64,000 nt of DNA from Desulfopila sp. IMCC35006. GTDB lineage: Bacteria; Desulfobacterota; Desulfobulbia; Desulfobulbales; Desulfocapsaceae. Below, one piece after another: positions 9,890 to 19,111 of this stretch (the first letter of the stretch is position 1; each line of letters starts with the position of its first letter). The notes beneath the pieces are model-generated. The model did not search any database. It was not told the origin of the DNA and worked only from the letters and a program-made list of their open reading frames with translations. The stretch spans positions 1 to 64,000 of the forward strand of contig NZ_SWCM01000015.1 of the NCBI RefSeq assembly GCF_005116645.1, written 5' to 3'. The position numbers were made by a program, and so were the translations under genes.

Positions 9890-10939
9890 TTAATCCGTAC
9901 GTTGATTGCCGAACATTAATGTATACTTCGTCATCGGGTGCCTGAAGAATGATTGTATCTTGGCAGGTAATTTCTGGAGTGAAAGCATCACGCTTTCAAT
10001 TCGCTTATAGAGCTCCCAGACATTTTTTGTACTTTGACGGCCAATTTCATGATTTTTAAAATAATTCCAAACATGTTCATCCGGATTAAGCTCTGGAGCA
10101 TACGGCGGCAAATAAAACAGTCGCAGTCTGCCTTGCGTACTTTTTACAAAATCAAGAACTTGCGAGGAACGATGAACAGAGTGGTTGTCAACAATCAAGA
10201 ATATCGGTTGTGTCGCTCCTGCTATAAGTCGCTTGAGAAATGTGATAAAAACAGAGCCGTCCACGTTGTCTTCCGTAGCCATAAATCGCATGGCACCGCG
10301 CGGATTAATAGCAGAAATCAAATTCACTTTGTGTCTGGTTCCGGTGGTGGTAACAACAGGTGTCTTTCCCCGTGGAGCCCAGGTTGTACCGGAGTGATAG
10401 TCGGATCGTACCGAAGATTCATCACCAAAGTAAATCTCTGCTTTTTGTTCGAGAGCAAGCTTTTTTATCGCTGGAAAATCTTTGGCCATCCATTGGACGA
10501 CCAAAAGTTCATCCTGCTGAAAGGCCCTGCGCTTAGGCCGCTGTGGAGTCAATCCAAGCTTTTTGAGCAAACGACCAACCGATACTTCAGACAAGCGAAC
10601 ACCAAATTCTCGTTTGATCAGGTCACGAATCATGCCGCGAGTCCACAGAGCAAATTCAAATTTCAACTGCCGAGGATCCACTCCTGCGATCAGGCGATAA
10701 ATCTTCCTCAACTGATTGCCACAAAGCTTAGGTGTCTTACCCGGTGCTTTGCGACTGCGGAGAGCTTCTATACCACCTTCCCGATACTTCGCAATCCATT
10801 CATAAATGCGAGGCCGTGTGAGTCCCAGAGCTTTAATGATAACCTCAGGGCTTTCACCAGCCTCAACACGCTTTACAGCTCTAATACGAATTTCTTCAAG
10901 AGCCTTGCGATCTATTTTCCTTCCATCAAGTTCATTCAT
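9890..10939 (-). CDS. IS630 family transposase
   Basis: 349 residues, full length. Residues 1-110 carry the double helix-turn-helix DNA-binding region (RPRIYEWIAKYREGGIEALR). The DDE catalytic core follows: YFGDESSVRSDYHSG (first Asp), LIVDNHSVH (second Asp) and YLPPYAPELNPDEHVWN (Glu). It is closely related to the transposase at 15315-16355 but clearly diverged, so they are different elements of one group. The terminal repeats are imperfect and the stop codon sits within the left one; the element runs roughly 9889-10970. It lies between the DUF362 operon and an IS701 remnant. Confidence 0.92.
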   Translation of the reverse strand: MNELDGRKIDRKALEEIRIRAVKRVEAGESPEVIIKALGLTRPRIYEWIAKYREGGIEALRSRKAPGKTPKLCGNQLRKIYRLIAGVDPRQLKFEFALWTRGMIRDLIKREFGVRLSEVSVGRLLKKLGLTPQRPKRRAFQQDELLVVQWMAKDFPAIKKLALEQKAEIYFGDESSVRSDYHSGTTWAPRGKTPVVTTTGTRHKVNLISAINPRGAMRFMATEDNVDGSVFITFLKRLIAGATQPIFLIVDNHSVHRSSQVLDFVKSTQGRLRLFYLPPYAPELNPDEHVWNYFKNHEIGRQSTKNVWELYKRIESVMLSLQKLPAKIQSFFRHPMTKYTLMFGNQRTD

Positions 10940-11199
10940 GGACGGAGTATAACATATGTACGCTAATTAATGTACTGATTAATACTTGTCCTGGATGCTG
11001 CCGATAGCCGACCAGCGTATCGTTAAGTTATAAAAGCGAGTAACTTCTTGAGCCTGGATCAATATGTCATGGTCGCCAGGAATGAGTCCAACTGTCAATG
11101 AGCCAATAGTTTGTAGCGGGTAGATCACTTCTTCGCACCTTCACAAGCGATCGAGTACGAATATAACAGTTAATACATCAGCGACACATTCGCCAAAAA

Positions 11200-11230
11200 C
11201 ACCTCTACCTTTTTGAGGTGTCTCTTTTTA
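11200..11230 (+). terminator. Rho-independent terminator-like hairpin
   Basis: A 7-bp stem ACACCTC/GAGGTGT with a loop of nine bases is followed by CTCTTTTT. It sits in the gene-free stretch 10970-11334; no intact plus-strand gene precedes it, so it may be left from a lost gene or element. Confidence 0.6.
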
Positions 11231-11334
11231 TGACATTTATAAGCCACAAAATTTCTCTTTGTATGATAACGGACGAGTTTTAATGCCACTTTTATGCTCA
11301 GAGATGCCAACGGCAATACTGCGGCTATCAATCC

Positions 11335-11690
11335 CTATGCTTGAGTTAGAGTCAACGCAGGGCTTTTTTTATTGTCTAATCTGAGAGGGAGTAAAAAGTG
11401 GAGCCCCAGAAAAACATAAGGCATGTGTCTGTGCCATGCTGGCCAAGAACGATGTTCATAATCACCCATTCCAAGGTGACTTTTTCCTTCTTCAAAATAT
11501 TGTTCTATCGGCCATTTCCTTGTTGAAGCCTCAGAAAAGTCTGAGAACGGGATGCCTTCAGGCGCGTATTAAGTAGCGTATTTTATTTGTCCATCTTGGC
11601 TACGGCGTATGAACAGCAAAGAAGCATTTTTTTCCATGAAGCTCTTTTTTGCCAGGTAAAGCCTGAGTTCCGGGGAAAATGTAACAATGA
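11335..11690 (-). pseudogene. IS701-type transposase, C-terminal remnant
   Basis: Reading the minus strand gives RKWPIEQYFEEGKSHLGMGD followed by YEHRSWPAWHRHM and a hydrophobic end, the hallmark C-terminal block of IS701-family DDE transposases with the catalytic Glu region. An in-frame TAA lies a few codons upstream (near 11570), followed farther upstream by SQDGQIKYAT and KNASLLFIRR, so the gene is dead. The N-terminal part is missing; the frameshifted IS630 begins at 11704, directly at its broken edge. Confidence 0.75.
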
Positions 11691-11703
11691 GCAGAGGTGC
11701 CTA

Positions 11704-12926
11704 GTACCATGTAACATTAATTAGTTCGTATTTATTGTTCACCGTGATATACTGGTGGTACCCAATAAAGGAGGCCACCATGTCCCCGAGATATAGAGTT
11801 ACTCTGACTAAAGAGGAACGTAGCGAGCTTGAAAAACTTACGAAAAAAGGAAAAATTGAAGCCAGGCGGTTCAAACACGCACGGGCTTTACGTCTCTGCG
11901 ATGCCAGTCCTGGAAGTCCCGCATGGAAGGTTGCTGACGTCGCGGATGCCCTGGGTGTAACAAGCCGTTCAATTGAACACTTAAAAAAGCGCTTCGTCGA
12001 GGAAGGGTTGGAAGCCGCTTTGGAACGGAAGCCAAGTGAAAAGCCACCAAGGGAAGTTATCTTTGACGGCGCTTTTGAGGCCCGATTGATTGCTTTGGCT
12101 TGTTCTGATACGCCAGAAGGATACAACCGATGGACAGTCAGACTCCTGGCAGAAAAGGCGGTTGAATTGCGTTTTGCCGACAAGGTATCGCACATGACCG
12201 TGCAGAGAGCACTAAAAAAAATGAATTTCAGCCTCACCGGAAAAAATACTGGAAAATCCCGCCGAAAGGCAGTGCAGCCTTTGTAGCTGCGATGGAAGAT
12301 GTTCTGAATGTCTATCATCTTCCTTATGATCCACTGTATCCAGTGATTTGTATGGACGAATCTTCCAAGCAGTTGATTGGCGAGGTTCGAGAGCCAATAC
12401 CCGGCAGACCAGGTCAAGTGCGACGTATTGATGATGAGTACGTAAGAAATGGTGTTGCGGAAATTTTTATGGAAGTTGAACCACTGGCTGGTCGGCGCCA
12501 TGTAGCAATAACGGAACGACGGACTCGCAAAGATTGGGCAAAACAGATCAAGGAAATGTTGGATGAGCGCTATCCGCATGTGAGTAAAGTACGACTTGTC
12601 ATGGACAATTTGAACACGCATAATATCGCCTCACTTTATGAAACCTTTGAGCTTCAAAAAGCAAGGCGTTTGGCGGAGCGACTTGAAATTCATTATACAC
12701 CCAAACACGGAAGCTGGCTTAGCATGGCGGAAATTGAACTCAGTGTCCTTAAGGGTCAATGCCTTGACCGGCGAATCCCAGAAATGGAAGTCATGCGCAC
12801 ATATGTAGCTGCCTGGGAAAAGACACGAAACAGTAGCACGAAAAAAATAGTGTGGCAGTTCAAAACATCGGATGCTCGTATTAAGCTTCACCATCTGTAT
12901 CCGAAAATATAAATGTTACTTGGTAC
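11704..12926 (+). mobile_element. IS630-type insertion sequence with TA flanks
   Basis: Terminal inverted repeats are visible: GTACCATGTAACATT at 11704-11718 and the complement of GTACCAAGTAACATT ending at 12926, differing at one base. Both ends abut a TA dinucleotide (11702-11703 and 12927-12928), the target used and duplicated by IS630 elements. The element is 1223 bp and carries one transposase in two frames. Confidence 0.88.
11780..12912 (+). CDS. IS630 family transposase, read through a -1 frameshift
   Basis: The true start is the ATG at 11780, preceded by AAAGGAGG at 11767-11774. The first frame runs to a TAG at 12284-12286 and encodes the helix-turn-helix half. The second frame, open to 12912, encodes the DDE half (CMDESSKQLIGE, LVMDNLNTHN, YTPKHGSWLSMAEIE). 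A shift of -1 at the run of eight A at 12214-12221 (CTAAAAAAAATGA) joins them into LKKNEFQPHRKKYWKIPP, the sequence expected for this group. This suggests programmed -1 frameshifting as in several IS families, rather than decay. Without the shift only an inactive DNA-binding half is made. Confidence 0.85.
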
Positions 12927-12991
12927 TAGCTTATGTCCAATATCCAGCTATCGGTTGAAAAAATTGCAAATATTTTTTTAAAGTGGTAGCA

Positions 12992-14661
12992 CTAGGAGTC
13001 TGCCGGATTTAGACTCCTTTTTAAGATAGCAAAAAAAATACACAAAAACAGTTTATCGTGTTGATATTACGATATAAATCTTGACATCTTCCACTCTTGG
13101 TGGTTAATTTCTATGTAAATTCAATGAATTACATAGAGAGACATATATGATTCAAAAATTCATTCCTACAAATAGAGACCAACAGTACTTGTTCCGGCCA
13201 TCTATTCAAGATTGGCTCCCGGAGAAGCATCTGGCTCGATTCATTATCGATATTGTCTCGCAGCTTAATCTACAACCTCTTACGGAGACCTATGCCGGGA
13301 AGGGCTTCAAGGGATATCACCCTGAAATTTTGATATCTTTATTGTTTTACGGTTATGCTACCGGCGTATTCTCCAGCCGAAAAATTGAGAAGGCAACCTA
13401 TGATTCCGTCGCCTTTCGTTTTATCTCCGCCAACACCCACCCAGATCATGACACCATAGCTACCTTCCGCAAGCGGTTTCTGCAACAACTGAAACCGCTC
13501 TTTGTAGAGATTTTGATGCTTGCCCGTGAAATGGGCCTTTTGAAATTGGGCAAAGTCAGCCTAGATGGCACCGAGGTGAAAGCCAATGCCTCCAAGCACC
13601 ATGCCTTGAGCTGGGATCATGCCTGTAAGCTCGAGCAGCAATTGAAGGCGGAGGTAGATGAACTCATCCGCTTGGCAGAACAAGCTGACTCCGAACAAAT
13701 TTCGGAAGTAATGGATATCCCCGAAGAGCTGTGTCGTCGTCAAGATCGTTTGGAAGCCATAGCCCAGGCAAAGATCAAAATTGAGGAGCGGGCAGCCCAA
13801 AGATACGCTCAGGAACAAAAGGAACACGAAGAGAAAGTTGCCAAGCGTCGGGAAAAAGCTGAGAGCACCGGTAAGAAGCCTCGCGGTCCCAAACCAAAAC
13901 CACCGACAGCGGGACCTCGTAAAAACGATCAGGTCAATTTGACTGATGAAGAATCCCGCATCATGCCGTCCTCGGACAAGGGATTTGTCCAAGTATATAA
14001 CGGTCAGGCAGCTGTTGACGTTGACACGATGCTTATTATCAAAGCTCATATAAGCCAGTCACCGAACGACAAGCGAGAGTTCACCCAGACTCTTGCATCC
14101 CTGAACGAATTGCCTGAGGAATTGGGCAAGATTGAGGTCATGCTGACTGATGCCGGTCACTATAGTGATGCGAACGCAGCATCCTGCATGCAGTCGGGAA
14201 TGGAACCGTTTATTCCCCCAAATCGAGACAAGCATAGCCAACCCCTTGTTGAACGATTCATCGATCCTGCGCCTCTACCAGAAAATGCAGAGCCAATCGA
14301 CAAGATGAGGCAAAAACTCAAGACGGTAGAGGGTCGAAAGGTTTATGCGGAACGGAAGAGCACGGTTGAGCCAGTATTTGGCATCATCAAACACGTCTTG
14401 GGTTTCTGGCAATTTTTCCTGCGAGGTCTGGAAGCAGTCTCCGGCGAATGGACACTTGTGTCAATGGCATGGAATTTAAAGCGGATGTTTTCTCTAAATG
14501 GTTAAAAGATATCAAAGAACAAGACAATCTGAACAGATTTAAGCTCAGATCGGCGGCTAATCGCCTAGTAGGTGATAATTCTTATCAACTAAACAGAATA
14601 TTTAACTCTATTCGTTAGGCTAAGGTTCGCGGCGTCGCCTCTAAATCCGACGGACTCCTAG
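12992..14661 (+). mobile_element. IS1182-type insertion sequence
   Basis: Inverted repeats CTAGGAGTCTGCCGGATTTAG (12992-13012) and its complement, with two or three mismatches, at 14641-14661 bound a 1670-bp element with a single intact transposase gene. I could not identify a clear target duplication. Confidence 0.85.
13147..14505 (+). CDS. IS1182 family transposase
   Basis: 452 residues, intact. The N-terminus has the family's DUF772 domain (DQQYLFRPSIQDWLPEKHLA, RKIEKATYDSVAFRFI, HPDHDTIATFRKRF). The DDE core includes VSLDGTEVKANASKH, a long charged linker (about 165-260, rich in Lys/Glu and probably coiled) and VMLTDAGHYSD; the C-terminal end ERKSTVEPVFGIIKHVLGF contains the catalytic Glu. 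The start ATG follows GAGAG. It is the only gene of the element bounded by repeats at 12992 and 14661. The region has no frameshift, so the element may be active. Confidence 0.92.
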   Translation: MIQKFIPTNRDQQYLFRPSIQDWLPEKHLARFIIDIVSQLNLQPLTETYAGKGFKGYHPEILISLLFYGYATGVFSSRKIEKATYDSVAFRFISANTHPDHDTIATFRKRFLQQLKPLFVEILMLAREMGLLKLGKVSLDGTEVKANASKHHALSWDHACKLEQQLKAEVDELIRLAEQADSEQISEVMDIPEELCRRQDRLEAIAQAKIKIEERAAQRYAQEQKEHEEKVAKRREKAESTGKKPRGPKPKPPTAGPRKNDQVNLTDEESRIMPSSDKGFVQVYNGQAAVDVDTMLIIKAHISQSPNDKREFTQTLASLNELPEELGKIEVMLTDAGHYSDANAASCMQSGMEPFIPPNRDKHSQPLVERFIDPAPLPENAEPIDKMRQKLKTVEGRKVYAERKSTVEPVFGIIKHVLGFWQFFLRGLEAVSGEWTLVSMAWNLKRMFSLNG

Positions 14662-14746
14662 CAAAGTGCATAAACAGCTCATGACTGGAAGGTTATTTCT
14701 AGTGAGCCTTGAAGTGGTTCCATATTAACTTTCAAGGTGGCATCCA

Positions 14747-15292
14747 ATGAAAAGATCCATATGGTATTTAAAAAATACATGTCTTACTGGCCCTAGACTG
14801 CTCAAGCCTCTTGCCAAAGCAATTTATAAATTATTTGAATGGGCGTATGGTGGTTCTATTCCCTGGTATATTCATTTTGAGAGTATGCCTTGTCTCCCTC
14901 ATGGAATGCACGGCATATTTATAACTGGAAAAATCGGAAAACGATGCACCATTTTTCAACATGTTACAATTGGCTATAATACTTTACCAGATTCGAAAGG
15001 ATTCGGTGTAGCAACCATTGGAGATGATTGTTATATAGGCGCAGGTGCAGTAATTATTGGGAATATAAAAATTGGGAATCGAGTAAGAATAGGCGCCAAT
15101 TGCACTGTGCACCAAGATGTCCCAGATGATTGCATTGTTACGACCGGACACCAGATAGTTGTAAGAAAAGGAGCCCCACAAATTAACAAATATTATTCTT
15201 ATCGCGAAACTGGGTGGTATTATTTTGATGAGGGAAACTGGATTGAAGAAAAAGATGAAAAGATCCTCAAAATGATGGTTCCCAAAAGATAA
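14747..15292 (+). CDS. Serine acetyltransferase-like hexapeptide transferase
   Basis: 181 residues. Left-handed beta-helix repeats run from about residue 60 to 140 (ITGKIGKRCTIFQHVTIGYN, VATIGDDCYIGAGAVIIGNI, KIGNRVRIGANCTVHQDVPD), as in CysE-type O-acetyltransferases. The chain is shorter than housekeeping CysE (about 270 residues) and lacks its N-terminal helical domain, as do acetyltransferases from capsule loci. The RBS-like AAGGTGG precedes the ATG. It stands alone between IS1182 and an IS630 element that begins 25 bases after the stop. It may acetylate a sugar in the surface polymer (inference). A second, distinct relative is at 23725-24300. Confidence 0.8.
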   Translation: MKRSIWYLKNTCLTGPRLLKPLAKAIYKLFEWAYGGSIPWYIHFESMPCLPHGMHGIFITGKIGKRCTIFQHVTIGYNTLPDSKGFGVATIGDDCYIGAGAVIIGNIKIGNRVRIGANCTVHQDVPDDCIVTTGHQIVVRKGAPQINKYYSYRETGWYYFDEGNWIEEKDEKILKMMVPKR

Positions 15293-15314
15293 ATATCGCC
15301 TGATATTAAGGCGG

Positions 15315-16355
15315 CTATTGATCAGTAGACATAGAAGCATATTTTGTCCACGGATGCATGAAGAAGGATTTAAGTTTTTCCGGTAGCCTCTGAAGTGAGC
15401 GCATAATGCTTTCGACTCTCTTATAGAGTTCAAAACCGCCGCTCGTCGTCTGTCGGCCAATTTTATGGTTTTTTAAATAATTCCAAACATGTTCGTCCGG
15501 ATTCAATTCCGGGGCATAAGGTGGAAGGAAGAAAATACGTAATTTGCCTTCCGTCGATTCAACATACTTTCGTACTTCTTCAGACCGGTGGACTGAATGA
15601 TTGTCAACAACCAAAAAAATGTTACTCGAGGCTTTGAATATTAAACGTTTTAAAAAACTGATGAATACATCGGCATTCACATTGTCTTCCGTAGCCATGA
15701 ACCGCATGATACCACGACTATTTATCGCAGAAATCAAGTTGACTCGGTGTCTCTTTCCCGTCGTCTTGACGACCGGAGTTTTCCCTCGAGGAGCCCAGGT
15801 GGTGCCGGAATGATAGTCAGAACGGACAGACGATTCGTCACCGAAGTAAATTTCTGCCTGATGCTTTTTCGCAAGCTTTTGTATCTCCTTGTAATCCTCC
15901 GCCATCCACTTGAATACAGCAAGCTCATCTCGCTGGATGGCTTGACGCGTCGGACGCTGTGGGCTCAACCCAAGCTTCTTCAACAGCCGACCTACAGCCG
16001 TATCGCTCATTTTCACCCTGAATTCGCGCTGGATAAATTCACGAACCATAGCCCGAGTCCAGAGAGCAAACTCAAATTTGAGTTGCCGTGGGTCGTTCCC
16101 GACGACAATCTGATAGAGTCTTCGAAGTTGTTGGCCGCCCAGTTTCGGCGACTTGCCCGGCGCTTTCCTGCTGCGCAGAGCATCAATGCCGCCCTCACGG
16201 TATTTCGCGATCCACGTGTAAATAAGCGTTCGGGTGAAACCGAGGGCTTTGATTACAACTTCGGGACTCTCGCCAGCCTCAACACGCTTGACAGCCCTGA
16301 TGCGAATTGCTTCAAGAGCTTTACGATCAATTTTTCTTCCGTCTGAATTATCCAT
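15315..16355 (-). CDS. IS630 family transposase
   Basis: 346 residues, full length and intact. It has the same architecture as the protein at 9890-10939: N-terminal helix-turn-helix (FTRTLIYTWIAKYREGG) and DDE motifs YFGDESSVRSDYHSG, LVVDNHSVHRS and FLPPYAPELNPDEHVWN. Terminal repeats are visible: ATCAGTAGACATA beginning at 15321 and its complement at 16371-16383, so the element spans about 15318-16386. The stop codon lies at the very edge of the left repeat. Several stretches are identical in protein sequence to the other copy but the overall divergence rules out recent duplication. Confidence 0.92.
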   Translation of the reverse strand: MDNSDGRKIDRKALEAIRIRAVKRVEAGESPEVVIKALGFTRTLIYTWIAKYREGGIDALRSRKAPGKSPKLGGQQLRRLYQIVVGNDPRQLKFEFALWTRAMVREFIQREFRVKMSDTAVGRLLKKLGLSPQRPTRQAIQRDELAVFKWMAEDYKEIQKLAKKHQAEIYFGDESSVRSDYHSGTTWAPRGKTPVVKTTGKRHRVNLISAINSRGIMRFMATEDNVNADVFISFLKRLIFKASSNIFLVVDNHSVHRSEEVRKYVESTEGKLRIFFLPPYAPELNPDEHVWNYLKNHKIGRQTTSGGFELYKRVESIMRSLQRLPEKLKSFFMHPWTKYASMSTDQ

Positions 16356-16515
16356 GGACGGAGTATAGCATATGTCTACTGATTAACGCACTACTTAATA
16401 AGTATTCAAGCACATGGTTTAATACAATGATAATGACAATCCCTTATCCCAAGTTCAATTTACTCTGTCTCTTTCCTAATATAATTTCAATCAGTTACTT
16501 TTAAAACTGAACAAT

Positions 16516-16560
16516 CCCTCGCATTGAGTACAATTCTCAAAATTGTACTCAATGCGAGGG
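16516..16560. repeat. Perfect 20-bp inverted repeat (hairpin)
   Basis: CCCTCGCATTGAGTACAATT at 16516-16535 is exactly complementary to 16541-16560, with a five-base loop CTCAA. It is followed by GGG, not by a T-run, on the plus strand, and no T-run follows on the minus strand, so a normal terminator is unlikely. It lies between an IS630 end and a decayed IS end and may be an element terminus or a structured repeat. Confidence 0.8.
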
Positions 16561-16634
16561 GGTCATCTTGAACTTATTAAAGGTTCGTCCCACTCTTGTC
16601 CAAAATAGAGTTTTAAACACTTAGAAACAAAATA

Positions 16635-16704
16635 CCCTCTTGGTGATTTGTGGTGTAAGATTTTTACTCCAATAAAAAACTCATCACAACCATCACAAAG
16701 AGGG
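16635..16704. repeat. Imperfect inverted repeat, probably a decayed IS end
   Basis: CCCTCTTGGTGATTTGTGGTG (16635-16655) pairs imperfectly with the complement of 16682-16704 (CATCACAACC then ATCACAAAGAGGG). A start-like ATG at 16712 follows but is open for only a few codons before the IS66 end at 16735. This looks like the left end of another insertion sequence cut by the IS66 element; the family was not determined. Confidence 0.4.
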
Positions 16705-16812
16705 CACATTCATGATAAAAGGTTCCAGCTTGTTGTAACCGTTCAGCGGGATTATGACAAACCCCTGAAAAAAAGCTAGCGTTCAAAATCTGATTCTGTT
16801 ACGTTCATTTTC

Positions 16813-17691
16813 ATGAACGTTCCTCTCACCTACCGCAAAAGGGTAATTACCCAAGACGATCTCTCCTTCATTCGCAAAGTCATAGACGACTACCAGAGCG
16901 AAGGTCGCAGTGTTATCTCCCGTAGACTTTGCGAGGCATGGGACTGGCGTCAGGCAAACGGACACCTCAAAGATGGTGTCTGCCGTGGACTTTTACTTCA
17001 GCTTGAACGAAACCAACTGGTAACTCTTCCACCCAGGATTATTGACAATAACAATAATGCCAAGAGACGAAGAAAAACTCAGGCAACTTTCGATTTCTTT
17101 CCAACACCGTTAAACGCCGTCTTGGCTAATCTTGCGCCAATCGAACTGCGACAGGTTCGAAGGACGCCTGAAGAGAAACTCTTCAATGCCCTGGTCCGAG
17201 AGCACCACTACCTGGGATACACCCATCTGGTTGGTGAACATCTCAAGTATCTGGTCTACGCAGGTGACAGGTTGTTGGCCTGCTTTGCCTTTTCCTCAGC
17301 GCCATATGCCATCGACTGCCGGGACATCTTCCTTGGTTGGTCACAGGAAGCCAGGGAGCGCAACCGCCATCTGCTGGCATATAACAGCAGATTCCTCATT
17401 TTACCTTGGGTCCGAGTCCCGCACCTGGCTTCTCATCTGCTTAGGCGTATCGCAAAAACCATTTCTGGGGATTGGCAGACCTTGTACCATCACCCGATCC
17501 TCTGGCTTGAGACATTCGTCGATACCGAAAAATTTGCCGGCACCTGTTATCGGGCGGCCAACTGGACCTTTCTCGGGTTGACCTCCGGCCGGGGCACAAA
17601 AAGCAAATCCCAAAAGCAATTGACCTCCATCAAGGCCATGTACGGCTACCCCCTGGTCCGCAACTACCTCGACAAGCTCCGCAATGAATAG
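16813..17691 (+). CDS. DruA-like DUF4338 protein
   Basis: 292 residues. The pattern DDLSFIRKVIDDY, SRRLCEAWDW, EEKLFNALVREHHYLGY, YLVYAGDRLLACFAFSSAP, LILPWVRVPHLASHLL and the final PLVRNYLDKLR matches the DUF4338 family, which includes DruA of the Druantia anti-phage system. The molecular role of DruA is not established. Here the gene overlaps the start of an IS66-type transposase by eight bases (ATG at 17684, stop at 17689-17691), so the two are translationally coupled and move together. No druB-E or other Druantia genes are near. A role as a transposition accessory protein, rather than defence, is the more likely reading of this context (inference). No good Shine-Dalgarno precedes the ATG. 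Confidence 0.8.
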   Translation: MNVPLTYRKRVITQDDLSFIRKVIDDYQSEGRSVISRRLCEAWDWRQANGHLKDGVCRGLLLQLERNQLVTLPPRIIDNNNNAKRRRKTQATFDFFPTPLNAVLANLAPIELRQVRRTPEEKLFNALVREHHYLGYTHLVGEHLKYLVYAGDRLLACFAFSSAPYAIDCRDIFLGWSQEARERNRHLLAYNSRFLILPWVRVPHLASHLLRRIAKTISGDWQTLYHHPILWLETFVDTEKFAGTCYRAANWTFLGLTSGRGTKSKSQKQLTSIKAMYGYPLVRNYLDKLRNE

Positions 17692-19111
17692 GCAGGAAGC
17701 CGAGCGTATCTACGACTCCGGCAGGGAGACGGTCATCGAAAAACTCCTGTCTTTTGCCGCCCATATCCGTAAACTTGAACAAAGCATCGCTGCTCTGACC
17801 AGAAACTCGTCAAACTCCTCGCGTTCACCCTCATCTGATCCACCCGGCATTAAAAAGGCAAAAAAGAAGGCAAAGAGCAACCGGAAACAGGGTGGACAGC
17901 CAGGCCATAAGGGCAGGAACCGCAAGCTCTTGCCGATCGAAGAAATGGATAAAATCCATGATATCTACCCGGAACGTTGTGAACATTGCCGCAACCCTCT
18001 TTCAGAAACCCTTATTAACCCTTTTGCCAAGCCGGTTCGGCACCAGGTCTTTGATCTGCCGGTTATCGTCCCGTTCAAGGAGGAGTATCGCTGCCACTCG
18101 TTGCTTTGTCATTGCGGTCACAGCACTGCCGCCTTGTTACCCGAGCATGTGGCCCACTCCAATTTCGGCCCTCGGACCCACGCAGCCATAGCCTACCTGG
18201 CCTCTGTCCATCGTGTCACCCGCAGGGGTATTGCGGAGATTATGCAAACGCTTTTTGGCATTGGCATCTCTACCGGTGCCGCCTGCAATGCCGCCGAACG
18301 TGTCTCCAATGCCTGCATGCCGGTAGTAGGCGCCATCAAACAGTATGTCGCTTCGGCCCTGACCCTCAACATTGATGAAACCGGCTGGAAAGACCAAGGT
18401 CAGAGACGATATCTCTGGACCTTTGTCGCTCCTCAAGCAGTCCTCTTTCATGTATCCCCCAGTCGCGGCGCTAAAGTGCTGCGCAAAGTCCTTGGCGATA
18501 CCTTCGCCGGTATCATTACAAGCGACGACCATTCCGCCTATGCCAGTTACCACAAAAACGGTCTTCGCCAACTCTGCTGGGCACATATTATTCGGAAGCT
18601 GAAAGCGCTCAAGGATGATCGTTCAAGTCCCCAAGCTTATTGCTTTGCCAGACATATGCTTCTGGATATTGAAGCAATTTTCTCCCAGTGGCATGCCTTT
18701 CAGGTCTCCGGTGGCTCCAGGGAACAATTACTGCTCGACACGCTACCCATGCGGGAAAAGATGCACGATTTCTGTATTATTTTCCGCTACAGCACCGACC
18801 GAAAAGTCCAGACACGAACACAACGGCTGCTTGACAACTGGCAGAACCTTTACACCTTCCTTGAATATGAAGGAGTTCAACCCACCAACAATGCTGCCAA
18901 ACGGGCTATCCGACCTGCCGTGCAATGGCGGAAAATCTGTTTCGGCTCGCAGTCCGAAACCGGTGAGCAATTTACCGGACGTTTATTGACGGTCGTCAGA
19001 ACTTGCCAGCTCCATAGTATCAATGTCTTCGAATTTCTGACCAAACTTGTCAAAGCTTCCTTCTCAGCCAAACAGCACCTTCCTGCCTTGCCATTGTCCT
19101 TGCCGAACTGA
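17684..19111 (+). CDS. IS66 family transposase
   Basis: 475 residues, intact. The N-terminus has a short coiled helix (HIRKLEQSIAALTRNSSNSS) and the low-complexity GGQPGHKGRNR linker typical of IS66 TnpC, then a zinc-binding segment (CEHCRNPL). DDE motifs: LNIDETGWKDQG, SDDHSAYASY and PTNNAAKRAIRPAVQWRK with the family's Asn-Asn-x-Ala-x-Arg signature. It starts inside the end of the DUF4338 gene. It differs strongly from the IS66 protein at 21854-23293, so these are separate lineages. Confidence 0.9.
   Translation: MNRQEAERIYDSGRETVIEKLLSFAAHIRKLEQSIAALTRNSSNSSRSPSSDPPGIKKAKKKAKSNRKQGGQPGHKGRNRKLLPIEEMDKIHDIYPERCEHCRNPLSETLINPFAKPVRHQVFDLPVIVPFKEEYRCHSLLCHCGHSTAALLPEHVAHSNFGPRTHAAIAYLASVHRVTRRGIAEIMQTLFGIGISTGAACNAAERVSNACMPVVGAIKQYVASALTLNIDETGWKDQGQRRYLWTFVAPQAVLFHVSPSRGAKVLRKVLGDTFAGIITSDDHSAYASYHKNGLRQLCWAHIIRKLKALKDDRSSPQAYCFARHMLLDIEAIFSQWHAFQVSGGSREQLLLDTLPMREKMHDFCIIFRYSTDRKVQTRTQRLLDNWQNLYTFLEYEGVQPTNNAAKRAIRPAVQWRKICFGSQSETGEQFTGRLLTVVRTCQLHSINVFEFLTKLVKASFSAKQHLPALPLSLPN

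Noticed and set aside
10034-10966. Open frame of 310 codons on the plus strand
   Set aside because: It lies wholly antisense to an intact IS630 transposase, lacks a ribosome binding site and resembles no family.
11701-12621. Open frame of 306 codons on the minus strand
   Set aside because: Antisense to the frameshifted IS630 transposase; its composition (Ser/Arg/Phe rich) is that of a shadow frame.
9890-16355. Composite transposon bounded by the two related IS630 elements
   Set aside because: The two transposases are clearly diverged, the enclosed content is mostly other IS elements, and there is no evidence of joint movement.
16813-17691. A complete Druantia defence system
   Set aside because: Only the DUF4338 gene is present; no DruE-like helicase or other partner genes occur nearby, and the gene sits inside an IS element.
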